Below, one piece after another: positions 37,049 to 49,690 of a stretch of DNA of 64,000 nucleotides. The stretch is taken from NCBI GenBank assembly GCA_963513935.1, contig OY740768.1, forward strand, positions 47,463,142 through 47,527,141, given 5' to 3'. The notes below the pieces were generated by a model. The model made no database searches, had not been told where the DNA came from, and worked only from the letters and a program-made list of their open reading frames with translations. Position numbers and translations under genes: made by a program. How positions within the stretch are numbered: the first letter of the stretch is position 1; each line of letters opens with the position of its first letter. Source of the stretch: Aphrophora alni. Taxonomy: Eukaryota > Arthropoda > Insecta > Hemiptera > Aphrophoridae.

Positions 37049-37389
37049 CTAGATGCTTACGACATCGTAAATTAGATTTGATTTGAAGGATAGTTTGTCA
37101 TTGATGATATTGGATGGATCTATTTTTACACCTTTAAAAAGATCTCGAACTCATCTACGGAATCCATGTACTTACTTTTTTTGCAAAAGTGTAATATCTC
37201 CATGTTAGATTGGATATCTGTGTATTTATCGTTTTTGTTGATAAGATGTTCACCAAAAGCAGAGTTTGTATATGAAGTCCTCTTAGGGAAGTGTTCCTTA
37301 AAACTTTTGTTGAAAGAGCGGGCCGTCTGTCCTTAATAAAAATTGGGGCATTCACTACTGTACAACAAGTGATATTGTATAAGGCAGTC
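37049..37389 (-). pseudogene. GIY-YIG endonuclease region of a Penelope-like element
   Basis: Read on the minus strand from 37,389: SSECPNFY, then a stop where FYIGQT is expected, then GQTARSFNKSFKEHFPKR, AFGEHLINKNDKYTD and HFCKKSKYMDSVDEFEIF; after a one-base shift in an A/T run near 37,133 it continues VKIDPSNIINDKLSFKSNL and ends at TAG 37,049. The FY-IGQT signature, the following Arg-x5-K-x-H arrangement and the C-terminal EIF block match the GIY-YIG domain fused to Penelope-like reverse transcriptases. The domain would nick DNA for integration. One nonsense codon and one frameshift make it inactive. Confidence 0.75.
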
Positions 37390-37442
37390 TTATCGTGTTT
37401 GTCATTATGTATGTCTAACAAAACTGCACACACGCGACCCAT

Positions 37443-38819
37443 GTGTTTTTGTTAAATGCTACCGGATGTTATTGCTACCGGATAATTATATATCATTTTC
37501 TTTTCGTCGGTGAGAATGGATGTGTAAACTTTTATCATAAGTAGGCCTACTTTTCCTGTTTCCCACAACTATTTTGTTTTTGTTCATTTCTAAAATTACC
37601 TATTATAACAATTTATATCTGTAAATTTTATTTTAAGTATATGAGTTATGTGTATATTTATTGTGTACCTATTAATAAAGATATTTTATGTTTGCACATA
37701 AACCTGACCCGGTTTTATTTAAAGTAACCATTGAAATATGGTTCAGTGTGCAAATTAATGTCAATAAATTTTTACAAGCATTCTCGCTTCATTTATAATA
37801 ATATAGATTTATATTCCTTTGTAAAACACTGAGTACCGTTATTTAAAGCATGGCATCCCTCAATCTCCAAAGGAATTGGTTTCCTCTGGGAGAATTTGAT
37901 GTGATAAATGTAGTTATATAATGTAATAAAATGGCCGGTAAAGAAACAAATGACAAGAAACAGTTACTCAATGTTAAAAATGTAAACTAAAAATAAAAAA
38001 TGCAATATTTTAGCTCTAAACTCCTCAAGTCATCACCTATTATAAACAGATTATTCTTCTTTCTATACTAATCTTGAATAGACTACTATTGATAACAAAC
38101 TATAGTAGATGCTCCTAAATCATTTTTTGATTACCACTTTTAGCACCACTTGTTTTAAACCTGGATACAAATAACAAATATTTTCAGAGCCATCATAAAT
38201 TAGCAGCTAATTTTGTTAATGATTGTCTTTGTAATGAAAGTTAACTGACAATAACTGTATCTATTTGATATTTTTGAGACGAATCAAATTAAAAACCATA
38301 AAGTGACTATGAAAATTCTGATTGTGATTATAATTCAGGTGAGATAAATTTAAATATTGTTGAAGGCCTAAGCTATTTTAAGTTTTATGATTGAGGACAT
38401 AAAAATTCAGTCATATAAAAGCTGATTTCATACATCATCTGTATGATCTTTTGTTTTGTTTAGCTAAATGTAATAGATCTTTGAGTAAAATTTTGAATTT
38501 AGGCTTTGCACATTTAGCATGCTGAAAATTACTAACGGCATAGATTCAGTTAGATATGTGATTGGTAGGCTTAATTAGTTTCTTCTAAAGAATGAGGTGA
38601 ACAATAAGAATTAAAAAAATATACATGTTGTACAGAAGTTTGACTTCGTACGTGTATACACTAAGACGTACACACATATACAATTTTTTTAACACTGCTC
38701 AAAGTGTATCCACTACGTCGATAAAGAATTTTCATTTCAAAAACGTTTTTAGAATAATTATTTTTGTTTAATTAGAAAGATTCTATAATTTACGTAATTA
38801 TTTTAAAAAAATTAACTAC
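37443..38819. other. Intergenic region
   Basis: No gene supported. A doubled GCTACCGGAT phrase occurs at about 37,457 and 37,475. The rest is A/T-rich sequence without readable content. Confidence 0.6.
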
Positions 38820-39110
38820 GACCTCGGTTGTCTGTTATTAAACATACGAGTGCTTAAGTACCTCGGTATCGTGTTAGAAACAGGTAGGAAAAATGACCTC
38901 GGTTGTCCGTTATTTAACATATATGAGTGTGTTAGGACCTCGCTTTCGTGTTACAAACAGGTAGGTAAAAAGACCTCGGTTGTCCGTTATTAAACATACG
39001 AGTGCGTAAGGACCTCACTTTCGTGTTAGACACAGGTAGGCAGCGAGACCTCGGTTGTCCGCTATGGAACATATGAGTGTGTTAGGTCCTCGCTTTCGTG
39101 CAGTATGCTG
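38820..39110 (+). repeat. Satellite-like tandem array, 75-77 bp unit
   Basis: ACCTCGGTTGTC(C/T)G starts at 38,821, 38,896, 38,973 and 39,048. Each unit consists of two related halves of about 38 bases, one starting GACCTCGGTTGTCCG and the other GGACCTCGCTTTCGTG, so the array is a higher-order repeat. GC-containing units stand out from the A/T-rich flanks. Confidence 0.85.
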
Positions 39111-39235
39111 GAGTTTTTAAAATTTGGCCAAATTTGTAAAAAAAAATTGCATCTATTTCCTTTAATTATAAGGAATACATATATGTGCTTATTTTCGGTA
39201 GTCATCAATGTTAAATTGCCTTAAAAAAATTAAAA

Positions 39236-39330
39236 CGTAAAAAGTCCTCGCTTGACCGTACAGAGTTGGTAGGTCCTCGCTTTTATGTTATTTAACAAGT
39301 GATAGAAGAGAGAGGTCCTCATACAAACAG

Positions 39331-39331
<1 letters not shown>
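39236..39331 (+). repeat. Diverged half-units of the same satellite
   Basis: AAAAGTCCTCGCTTGACCG, AGGTCCTCGCTTTTATG and AGGTCCTCATACAAACAGG are half-unit relatives of the array ending at 39,110, after a gap of about 125 bases. They run directly into a GT microsatellite. Confidence 0.6.

Positions 39332-39332
<1 letters not shown>

Positions 39333-39362
<30 letters not shown>
39333..39362. repeat. (GT)15 microsatellite
   Basis: Thirty bases of uninterrupted GT/TG. Confidence 0.95.
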
Positions 39363-39367
<5 letters not shown>

Positions 39368-42300
39368 TATTAGTTGCCTATACGTTTTATTATTTTTAAA
39401 TATGTTTTTTTTTTTACTTTTAAAACGTTTAAATGGTTTATTATAGGAATAACATTGAAAACCATTACGCAATAACACTAAGTAATGCATCAATTATATG
39501 GTTTTGTACTTATTTTCAATATCCACTCAGTTGAAATTCTAATGTTATGTGAGTATATTACGCTAACGGAATGAATTTCAAAAACCAAAATAAACCTTGA
39601 TCCTATTCATTAAATCGTCGATTGGCAATAAAATATTATTTACACAATTTATTTAAGGCACAAGTCAGTTCTCGAGATTATTACATTATGTAAAGATATT
39701 TTTATAACACGGTGTTCATGGTTCAAATTCACTTTTTTGATAACAATTTCTAAATAATAGGAAACTGTACTTTTCTACCTAGAATGTTTAAATTTAGTAA
39801 TGCTAAACGGAAACACTAGTTCTCAAATAAAAATGTATATACATTTAATATTATTTATCTTTGTGTATTTTCTAGAATAAATTTTTTGTTTTATGTTAAC
39901 GTATATTTCAGTATGTCTACTAAAATTATCAAAAATAGGGGTTGACTTTCAAAAAGAACCAAGGATAATAATTTTAAAAAAGAATGACACTACCTCAAGT
40001 TTACATTAGGACGACATAATTATGTTCAGGGCCCCAAATACTGAGTTACATAAAAAGCGGTAATATAATACAGAAAGTTTTATGCTACATTAACCACTTT
40101 AATTCTTTAAGATGGATGTGTTAAATCCATAATTTAAATAATGCGTAATATTGAACTAATTTTACAGCTACTTCGTTGTTTCAAAATATTCACATGTCAA
40201 CAAATTACACAGATAATATACAATACTTTACTGCTAAGAAGTTTATGTCAATTTTTTCTTTGTGTTTTACTTTCCTTGTAACGTCTTTTAACTTTAAAAC
40301 AGCTTTCTTAACAAAGCGTTCTAACGCATGTGAGGCTTGAGAATATATTTTATTTATATTTCAATTGTATTTGATATTATTAATAATTAGTACAGTTTAT
40401 CTTTAAAATAATTATGTAATAGTTATGTCATTCTTTCCTTACAATTTTTACCATTCAATAATATTGTCTATGGTTTAGGAAAAAACGGAAAATGCTTTAA
40501 ATTACTATTTCTATTACAATTGTCGACATATTTTATCAAAAAAAGTAAACATCTCGAAAGAGTAGCAATAAAACACTTAAGGGTGACCAGAAAGTAATAA
40601 AACCAAGTTAATTTTTTAGATTTCAAAATTTATAATACCGATCTAAACTCTATTTTATTTTTTATTGAATGTTAATAAAACTCGTGCAGTATGAATTGTT
40701 GAAACTTAGTTTTCCAGGATTTTCTAAGAGATAAAACAAATATATATTAGTATTTTATGAAATGTCAAATGCCAATGATCAAGGAAATGCAAAATTGTAT
40801 TATTCCTAAAATAACAATAATAAATATACAGTTTAAAACTGTTTATGGTTTTTTACTGATATTTAAACATTTATCATATTTGTTAAACAATAAACAGAAC
40901 TAACATTTATAGATAGTAAATAAAATTTACTTGATTTAATAAGTTTCATTTATTCTCAAAAATTGCAGACGATTTTAAAATGTCATTTTAGGTTAGAGCT
41001 GTAACAAAACAACTTATAATAATTTAGTAATTACGCAGAACTTATAATATATTATATTGTGATCAACAACGTTTATTAATAAATATTTTTATGAATTTGT
41101 TTTTGTTTTACTATTTTCGGTATTTCAATAAAAATTGTAATCATTGTAAAGATATATTTCTGGTATAGGTAACTTACTTTAGAAAAATAATTTTGTAATC
41201 GGAATTCCTTGGTCTAAACCCAATATCATATCTATGTCTTTACAAAATATTTTGTGTAGAGAAAATTACATTTTTACTATTATTTAAAGAAATCTTGAAA
41301 TGTTGAGAATCAAAAATTATTAAATAATTAGTATTATTATTAAATAAATAATTTGAATAAGTCTTTATTACTAGAAGAATATGTGTTTATTCTGTTACGT
41401 TCATCGTACGTCGTACTGCATTCCAACACAGATGATTCCTAAAGTCAGTAACAGAGATGGTTTTAGAAAGTATATAATTTAAGACACCTGTAAAAAGAGA
41501 CAATTTTATATAATTTGCATGCTATTTTTACTTTTAACACTGTTTTACATGAATCCCCCAAAAAAATTCAAACACTTAAGTTCATGAACATTTCATATAA
41601 AGTTAAAATTGGTTATAATTATTTCTGATTAAATAATAAATATAATATACCCATGGGTTAAAAAAAATACGTAGAAGTTAACGCATAGCTGCAGACATTT
41701 TTCATGCAATGATGAGTTGTAATGTACCATTTTCCTAAATTTGAAATCACCACATTATACAATTTTGCGTTATTTGGGGAAGAACTCAAACAAAGGGAGC
41801 CTAACGCAAGAAGCATGATATCACAGTACACAATAAGTTACAGAACAATGTACAGAATCCCAATATTTCATTGTGCCTGGAAACACAGGAAATGACTGTG
41901 AACGTAACGAACATCATTAATACTAGTAATACCTTCTGCTCTAGCTGAAATATTAAATTTATCTGTATTATTATGTAACTGGAATGATTTTGTGATACCA
42001 AAATATTGAAATAATTCTGGAAATCAATTTAACAACCTAGTAACAAAGCTTGATCCTTATTTGTTAAATTACTTCAAAGAAATCAACTAGTGAATAAGAA
42101 TATAAATGACATAATTTACCTGAAATAATAAACAACTAATATTTTACTTATTCATTTTCACACGAAAAAGACAAAACGTTCGATAAAAGTAAAGCTTATA
42201 AGTTGGAATGCAACAATTACTTCATTTGCAGAAAAAAAATAACATCATTAAAACAATGACGTTATCGATTTCTTTTTGTATATTTCTGCATTTAAAGAAC

Positions 42301-45300
42301 TAAATGTAACTTATACGTTTTCTGTTTTTAGAAAGTTGTACAATATACCGAATATGATTACCTACTAGCTTATGTTTATTACTTTTCAGGGTCCATAAGC
42401 ATCATGTCAAAAAAATATTGTAATTATTATTTATTATCCAACAATCCCTTTTTTGTTGAATGGATGATGTGCTCTCATCGAAATAAAGCCTTTAGTACAG
42501 GCTATATGCATTGTGTTTGGTATAAATGTGTATTTGTTTTGTACAGTTTTATCGTTTAACGTTCTCATGGCTTCATTTATGGACGTAAGAAGAAAATTCT
42601 GATGATGGAATAAGTTCAAAACGCTTCAATAAAAGTAAGAAGGACATAGCCACATAGACGGATGAAATAATAATAATAATATATTTAATGTTTCATCGTC
42701 ATTTAACAAAAAAAAAATATATTTAATATGAGAGCAATGGGTATGAAGTTTCTTCCCAATGCAACCTGCCTCCTCAGGTACCAATGACTCAACTCAATTG
42801 GATAATTTACACATTCTTTTGATTGTGTATAAATATTTTGGGAGATTATTTTATTTCATCAATAATTATAACTCACCAGTTTTTTCTTACGATTTCTTGT
42901 GTAGTTACATGAACGTAAATGTTAATTCAGATCAATAAGTGCAGTTAATGTAAACGGTTGTGCCAAGATGTTAAAGTTATAGATGTGGTTTTAAACAATA
43001 CGATTTTTAAAATACAATATTTATTATGACATAATAATAAAAGTTTCAACTGTTCAATATAGATTAAATCTTTACTTACTTCTTAGCAAGTACGCTTGCC
43101 TACCTGAACAATTGTTTTCTCTACGAAATTACATTAAAATATTTGGGTGGAATTGTTATTTATGTTTAATAAGTGCTACGAAATTTCTACAGAACAAAAA
43201 ATTAATTGTAACTCTTCATTTCGTAACTCCTTTGTTTTTATTACAGCATGAAAGGAAGTTAAAATTGTAACTACGTTATTAACTTCTTAATCGACTAATT
43301 AATTTGTTTATAAACATTTCATGTGTAAAACACGTGCATAATAATTAAAAAAATATTGATATTTACAAAAAAAATTATAATGCTCTATAGAAATAAAATT
43401 ACCAGTGTAACCCATATAACAAAAACATAAATCAGTAACATTTTGACAAACAACTGGTATATTTTGTTCTGACACTGAACGTGTCAACTGTATTGCGTGT
43501 ATCATAAGTATTGTTTAATTGTGGTTGTGTTTATGTTAATTAAATTGCTGTTCTATAAAATACCACTTTTGATTATAATTTTTCAAATTAACTTGGATAT
43601 TGGAAACTGAAATCCTATTTGGTTCATATTCATTAAAAAAAATGTATCTGTACATTAAAATAATTGACACAATGATATCTTTAGAATGATCCACTGACTT
43701 TCAAATACCTCTCATTAATCTTTCAGGTCCAATTTAGTGCTTCCCCTACCCTCCACAACATGCTGAGTGATTACTCTTTCTTCAAGTTCTGAGCTACTTA
43801 ATCATGAAAAACTTTGATTGTCTCATGAAAACAATGACTTATACATTGCAACAACAATGGATCCTAAGGGAACTATAGTTGCGTTCTTAACAATGGAAGA
43901 AAGCTATCATACACCATTTATACCCCAGGGGATGTATTTTAGCTACTTTCGTCGTGTTTCATCAATGTTATTATTGGTTAACAAAAATAATTTTAAAATA
44001 TTTTTCTGTTTTTTAGCCTCGACGTATACTCCGATAAAATTGATCATAACTGTATAAACCGATGTTAGAAATAGTTTTTAAATGTGCATGTAATAGTTGT
44101 TATTAACTACAAAATAAAACATGGTTTATAAACATAATAATGCTATTTGCATATATTACAAGCATTTAAATGGTATATGTGTTATTATTTTCGTATTTTA
44201 TCTACATTTAATAGTGCCAAATTATAGATATTGTAACTTGTCTGCGTTGATGTTGAAGATTATATTGAATGAAAATCAATTAAATGTCGTGTTGATTATG
44301 GGTGAAATGAACGTGGTATCGAGTCAAGGTTGAAAACATTTATTCTTAATGTAGAAAGTTTTCTCACGGATTGATGGGATATTTAATCTAATGATTCATA
44401 GTTTACATTTACCAAATCCTTACCTGACGCAAAAGTTTAATATTCTTCTACTCTTATTTACTGAACGACATATTTACTGCAATCAAGTTCCCTAATTTAT
44501 CCTGCTAGCTTTAGTAAACAAAATATTATTTAGAAAAGAAAGAACGAGACTGAAATTTTTCATAACTCCAACTTAATATTTTTCATTTTGAAAGAACGAG
44601 CTTAGAACTTATATGAAAAGTCAATTTGTGCACTGATTTTACCTTAGTCCAACAAAGTTAATCACCCAAAAAAAATGTATAACTGTAGTAAGTGCAGTTG
44701 AAGTTTTAATGAAGATTTATTGTCTCGCCTAATTATATTCCAAACTAGATAACGAAACATTTGTATATCTGTAAAAAATTATGTTGGTTGGTACAAATAT
44801 TATATTTTGTATTATAAATTTTGCTTTGATCACATATTTTTGATTACTGACATACTAAAGATAATATGTATGCTTCTAAAAATGTTTAATGCATAGAAAA
44901 ATTGTATACACTTTTATAAAAAATGATATTTACAGGTAGGGTCTTGTGTAATATAACTATTTATGGTGAATTGAACGAATATTGTAAAGTTCACATATAT
45001 GGTTTACTACATTCCGATTTTCTACCGCCAATGAATTATTTTCTCTTATTTTACCCCTGAATCACTACTACCTCTATAAATATCCTCCGAAAATAGCCAC
45101 TAACTTTTTGAACGATTAAAACACAATATTAACTTAAGAACGAGCCACTATTACTAAATTAAATAATTTTCCTTACAATCTCGATTAACGAAAGACACAA
45201 ACGAAGATACACTCAAAATTTTGTCACGAAGTGTTGTAGTTGGCTGGAAAAACACACATGTTAAGTCAAGAAACAGGTTCAAACATGTATGAAAACTCTC

Positions 45301-46218
45301 GGTCAAGGTCTTAGATTGAACTCATTTTTCATCCAAAACCAGGTTTATATTTACTGATATCCGAATTTCTAAATGATTGATCTCTTACATATTTTTACGA
45401 ACATATTTAAAATTAGTATTCAAGCGGAAAAATCCCTTAGGCTATATAATAAATAATATAATTTAAATGTGATACAAGATTGATAAATATGATATATGAT
45501 AAATATTACAAAATAAAAATGACTACATGGTTATAAACCAGGATTAGGGAAATATGTGGACTCATCACTTCAATCAACCCTCCATTCCTTTATTTGGCTT
45601 ATTACCGACGTAGCAATTGTGATTCTATTCATTCGTACAAGGTTAACTTCATTAGCCTCAATAACATAGTACTTTAAACTGAAATAATTGTAGCAATTTC
45701 CTTATTTTAATTTATTGTTTTATGACAGACATTATCTATAGACATTACTTTACTTTGATTTCAGTTTCATTAGCAATAAGTTACTTTTAAACAGTGATTA
45801 TTACTACTGTACAGTATTATTACTGAATTATGTCACAATTGGGTAATATTTATTTGTAAATATAAAACTTTATTGGGTACTAAAATTTTTCACCACACCT
45901 AATACACCTGAAAGACATTCAACAACTCGAATCAAGAAAAAAAATATACATTTTCGTTTATACGACTACGAAAAATTTCAGAGCATGAATTATTTTTTAT
46001 TGGGTTACAATAACTTTGAAAATAATAAATATACATTCTCTAAGTATAGTTTAAATGCATTTTCTATACTTACGAAATTATTTTTCCATTATTAGCCAAT
46101 TAAACAGTAATCCTAAAAAGTAATTACTACCTTGAATCAATACTCTATATGTTTTACTTATTATTATATTAATATTGATGACACTCTATAAATTAATACA
46201 ACATTGGTAATGATAACA
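39363..46218. other. AT-rich intergenic region
   Basis: Nearly 7 kb with no supported gene. Frames at 41,801-42,001, 43,308-43,505, 43,818-44,057 and 44,121-44,333 have no recognisable motif and biased composition. The single item I can name is a decayed hammerhead-like motif at 42,599. Confidence 0.65.
42599..42627 (+). ncRNA. Decayed hammerhead-like motif
   Basis: CTGATGA, T, GGAAT-AA-GTTC, then AAAAC in place of GAAAC and GCTTC in place of GCGTC. Three bases (ATT/AAT) can pair on either side as stem I. About 25 bases downstream, CACATAGACGGATGAAATAA resembles the complement of the arm of the fold-back at 34,290. It is probably a dead relative of the same family. Confidence 0.4.
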
Positions 46219-46334
46219 AAACACAATTTTTTTTATTCTGTAATTTCCACTTTTTATTAGTCTAACCGACCAATGTCTCGTGGATTATTCTAGACTAATA
46301 AAAAGTGGAAGTTACAAGATAAAAAAATGTGTTA
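46219..46334. mobile_element. Fold-back/MITE with ~44-bp arms
   Basis: Arms 46,219-46,264 and 46,291-46,334 are near-perfect reverse complements (for example TTCCACTTTTTATTAGTCTA in the left arm) with a 26-base centre. Total about 116 bases, no coding content. A target duplication is not clear. High arm identity suggests it is fairly young. Confidence 0.75.
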
Positions 46335-49313
46335 CATAATCTTTAAACACGGTATTCCACCCAGAACCTTTGGTCTCATCAGTAATGAAAACCATTGATA
46401 ATATTTTTGTCTTTTCAGAGATAAACTTGCTGTGCTTAAACTTTTTATACTGAGTTTGTTTTGGAACTGTACCTTCACTGTACAAATTTAGTATTTCTCT
46501 TGATAAAAAAACGAAAGAAAGAATGATAAATAGAAAGCTACTGCTAAAGTTGTAAATGTGTCTTCCCTATCGTATGAAAAAGATTACCTTCTTTCTATCT
46601 CCATTGAATAAGATTGCAGTTTTAAACTACATTACTCTGGGAGTTCTTTTCTCTACAAGGGAATTACTTTGATTCTATATTGAATCCATTTACCTATCCC
46701 TTGTTTCTTATTATACATTGATTAAACAAAATAATAATGTAACTGTGTATGTTTTTTGTTTGTTTTTTTAATAATTTGTATATTTGTCTATATGTAACAG
46801 CTTAGGAACGTATATGTTTTGCGCATCCCGATATATATTTTTATATATAAGAAATAAAAAAAATAATTAGAAATAAATGCGTCATAAAGCGACTAATTAC
46901 AGTCTTTATTACATATAATGTCATTTTCCTTTTGAACGTTTTGTAATTAATTACTATGTTATTATAATTATTGATAAAAATACGCAAACATTGGTGTTAG
47001 AAACTTTTTTAATATTTATAACGTAACAGTTTATTGCATATATTTTTAATCTTCTCAAATTTGCATAGATATTATTACCGTATTTTATTTTACCATTGAA
47101 TTCATATATTATTCTAGTATATTTCTGGACCCTTTAAATAATACACTCTTCTTAGTTGTATGTGAGTAAAATATCGAGATCAATCTGAAATCGTTAATAA
47201 TTCAGAAGAAGTCACCTTCAAAGAAGCAATTATAAAACTACAAATTGTCATTGGCAAGGTGTTCATCATAATTATATAGGTTACTATATTTTTTTCATAA
47301 TAAACAATGTTTTAGAAATAAGAATACATTTTACATTCTTAAAGTAATTTACCTGGATAGATTTCTTCTGTTTATAAATAATTAAATTAAATTATTTTTT
47401 TAATCTCAACAATATAATAAAAATTAACGTAAAATATATTTTTGTCAGAAGTCTTTTTCCCACAAAGACGTATATATTTTTTAACCTAACATAAAAGTAC
47501 TTGCGAATAGAGCCATATGTGGTAAATAAAATACATTTTTACCTTAAAAAACACTATTTAAAAACTATTCGATTTATATAAAAAAAAAATACATGATTTC
47601 AAAACATTTAAATTATTATTTATGTGAAATATGTTTGTTCTATACCTTATAACGAACCTTATAATGTGTTCGTTATACATTATAACCTTATAAAGTACAT
47701 TATATACCTTATAAGGTGTTCTATACCTTTAGTATTACACACTTTATAAGGTTTACCCAAACAGATACATTAATATTGAATTAGAATGACATTGGTAATG
47801 ACTTCAGTTTGAGACTGTGTTAATTGAGACAATTTTATTAAACGGTAATACCAAATTACATTCAAAAATAGAAATACGTACAACGTTAACCTATTTCCGG
47901 AAAATAGGTATTAAAACATTTCAAATAATTGCTCATTAGTATTACGTTATGGAAAAATATTGCAAAAAAAATTATTCCACTTCAAGATTAGTTTATATTT
48001 AACGTTTATCGAAGACTCAAAACAGTGTGCTGAAAGTCTTAATGGCTACATTAAGAAAATATAAATAAAAAACTCTACAAGCTGTATTTACAGAAGAAAT
48101 ATCTTGATAATATTTTTGGCCGAAAAATATCTATCCACGTAGTATATATAAATTAATAGATATACAATGAAACAACACATATAATACTGTATTTATTTAG
48201 CTAGATATGTATTTCTATTTTGACGTAGCTCGTTTACTTAAATTGTTCAACTCATTAGCACACTCATCAAGTGATTTATGAACTACTTTAGCTAGATTCA
48301 ACTGAGTAAAATAACTTACTTCTTACAGGGTGATTTATTTCATTAAGAGTCCACCTCGGTGTAAAATTAGTTTACCATAATTACCACTAATAAAGACTAT
48401 TTCAAAAAATCAGAGAGATATTAAAAACAAATCATTAAAAGTTTATCATGTATTAATTTTCTTGTCATTTGACTTCAGACCATTTCTTGTTATTTGACTT
48501 CAGACTATTTCTTGTTATTTGACTTGTTATTTCGAAACCAAGAGATCAATTATATAAAGTTATTATTATGTACGCATTTTAATATATGAAAAAAAAATTG
48601 AAGGAAATACTCATTTTGTTTTAAAAAAAAAGCTCTTTTGGTAACAATATAACGTATAAGTAACTAGGGTACAACATGGAGTTTCTAAGAACATATGTTA
48701 TTTTTAACTTGTAGGTATTCAAATGATACGCCTTACGTCTAACAAACCTGTTTACGTAACTACATAATATAAACTGATTGGCTTTGGCAGCAACCAATAG
48801 ACATGAGCAGTATTTGTTATTACTTTATTGCATTACCGTTACATATTACACTTTAACATAAAAATACAAATTATTTGCGCGAATGTTGGGGATTATATTG
48901 ACATAGAGGTTGCTGAGGTGAACTCAACCTTGGTTGTGATATTGATCTCAACCTGTAATGCAACTAGATAAATTGAGTTTTGTAAAAGTGATTAGTTCAG
49001 TTGACTAAAACGACAACTGCTATTAATTTTGTAATTATAATTGCTCTGAACTGTAACTGACATTTGTAACGTTTAGAAACTTTCAACTGTAACTAAATTT
49101 TGTATCTACAATTCACCATGTTATAACAAAGAACCCGGAAAGTTTTCAAATATAAATAACCTTCAGACAATTCCTTAACGGGTTTTAAATTATATAACGA
49201 AAATATATGTTTAACCTAATGATTTAAGCATAAATAAATTGAAATATTAAATTATTAAAATCTAAATACTATACAAAATTATAATTAGTACAGGTAAACA
49301 CTATTACTCAGTT

Positions 49314-49320
<7 letters not shown>
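46335..49320. other. AT-rich intergenic region
   Basis: No gene supported. Local reiterations of ACCTTATAA/CCTTATAAGG lie at 47,640-47,760, and a 25-bp tandem repeat at 48,458 is listed separately. Confidence 0.65.
48458..48526 (+). repeat. 25-bp tandem repeat, 2.7 units
   Basis: Units starting TTTCTTGT(C/T)ATTTGACTTC at 48,458, 48,483 and 48,508; the last is partial. Confidence 0.8.

Positions 49321-49350
<30 letters not shown>
49321..49350. repeat. (TA)15 microsatellite
   Basis: Thirty bases of uninterrupted TA, directly before the 78-bp tandem array. Confidence 0.95.
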
Positions 49351-49357
<7 letters not shown>

Positions 49358-49361
49358 AAGA

Positions 49362-49690
49362 CCTTTTGAGTGCCTGGCGATTCCTGACCTTGGAGCGGTT
49401 ATACGATCAGACATAAAGGCCACCTTTTGGGTGCCTGAGTATAAATGTTATACCGTGTATACAATTACCACCTTTCCAGTGCCTGGCTTATATTTTAAAT
49501 GCATTTGCGTCATTTTGGGGGCTTGATATAAAGATACCACTATTGCGACCTTTCCAGTGCCTGGCTTACACTTTAAACGCATTCGCGGCATTTTGGGTGC
49601 TTGATATAAAGATACCATTATTGCGACCTTACAAATGCCTGGGTTTATACCTTAGACATATTCACGACTTTTTGAGAGATCGATGTTCGC
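49362..49690 (+). repeat. Tandem array, 78-bp unit with shorter variants
   Basis: The phrase CCTTTCCAGTGCCTGG (or variants such as CCTTTTGGGTGCCTG) starts at 49,362, 49,423, 49,471, 49,549 and 49,627. The last three are spaced exactly 78 bases; the first two intervals are 61 and 48, as if shortened by deletions. Units also share CATTTTGGGTGCTTGATATA. A frame of 60 codons over it is accidental. Confidence 0.85.

Larger units (their letters stand above)
36765..37442 (-). mobile_element. Penelope-like element, 5'-truncated 3' end
   Basis: A minus-strand remnant with a GIY-YIG endonuclease-type C-terminal region, about 240 bases of 3' untranslated sequence and a hammerhead-like motif at the end. 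This order is the signature of the 3' end of Penelope-like retroelements. I find no reverse transcriptase upstream (higher coordinates), so the copy is truncated. The exact ends are not visible. Confidence 0.7.
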
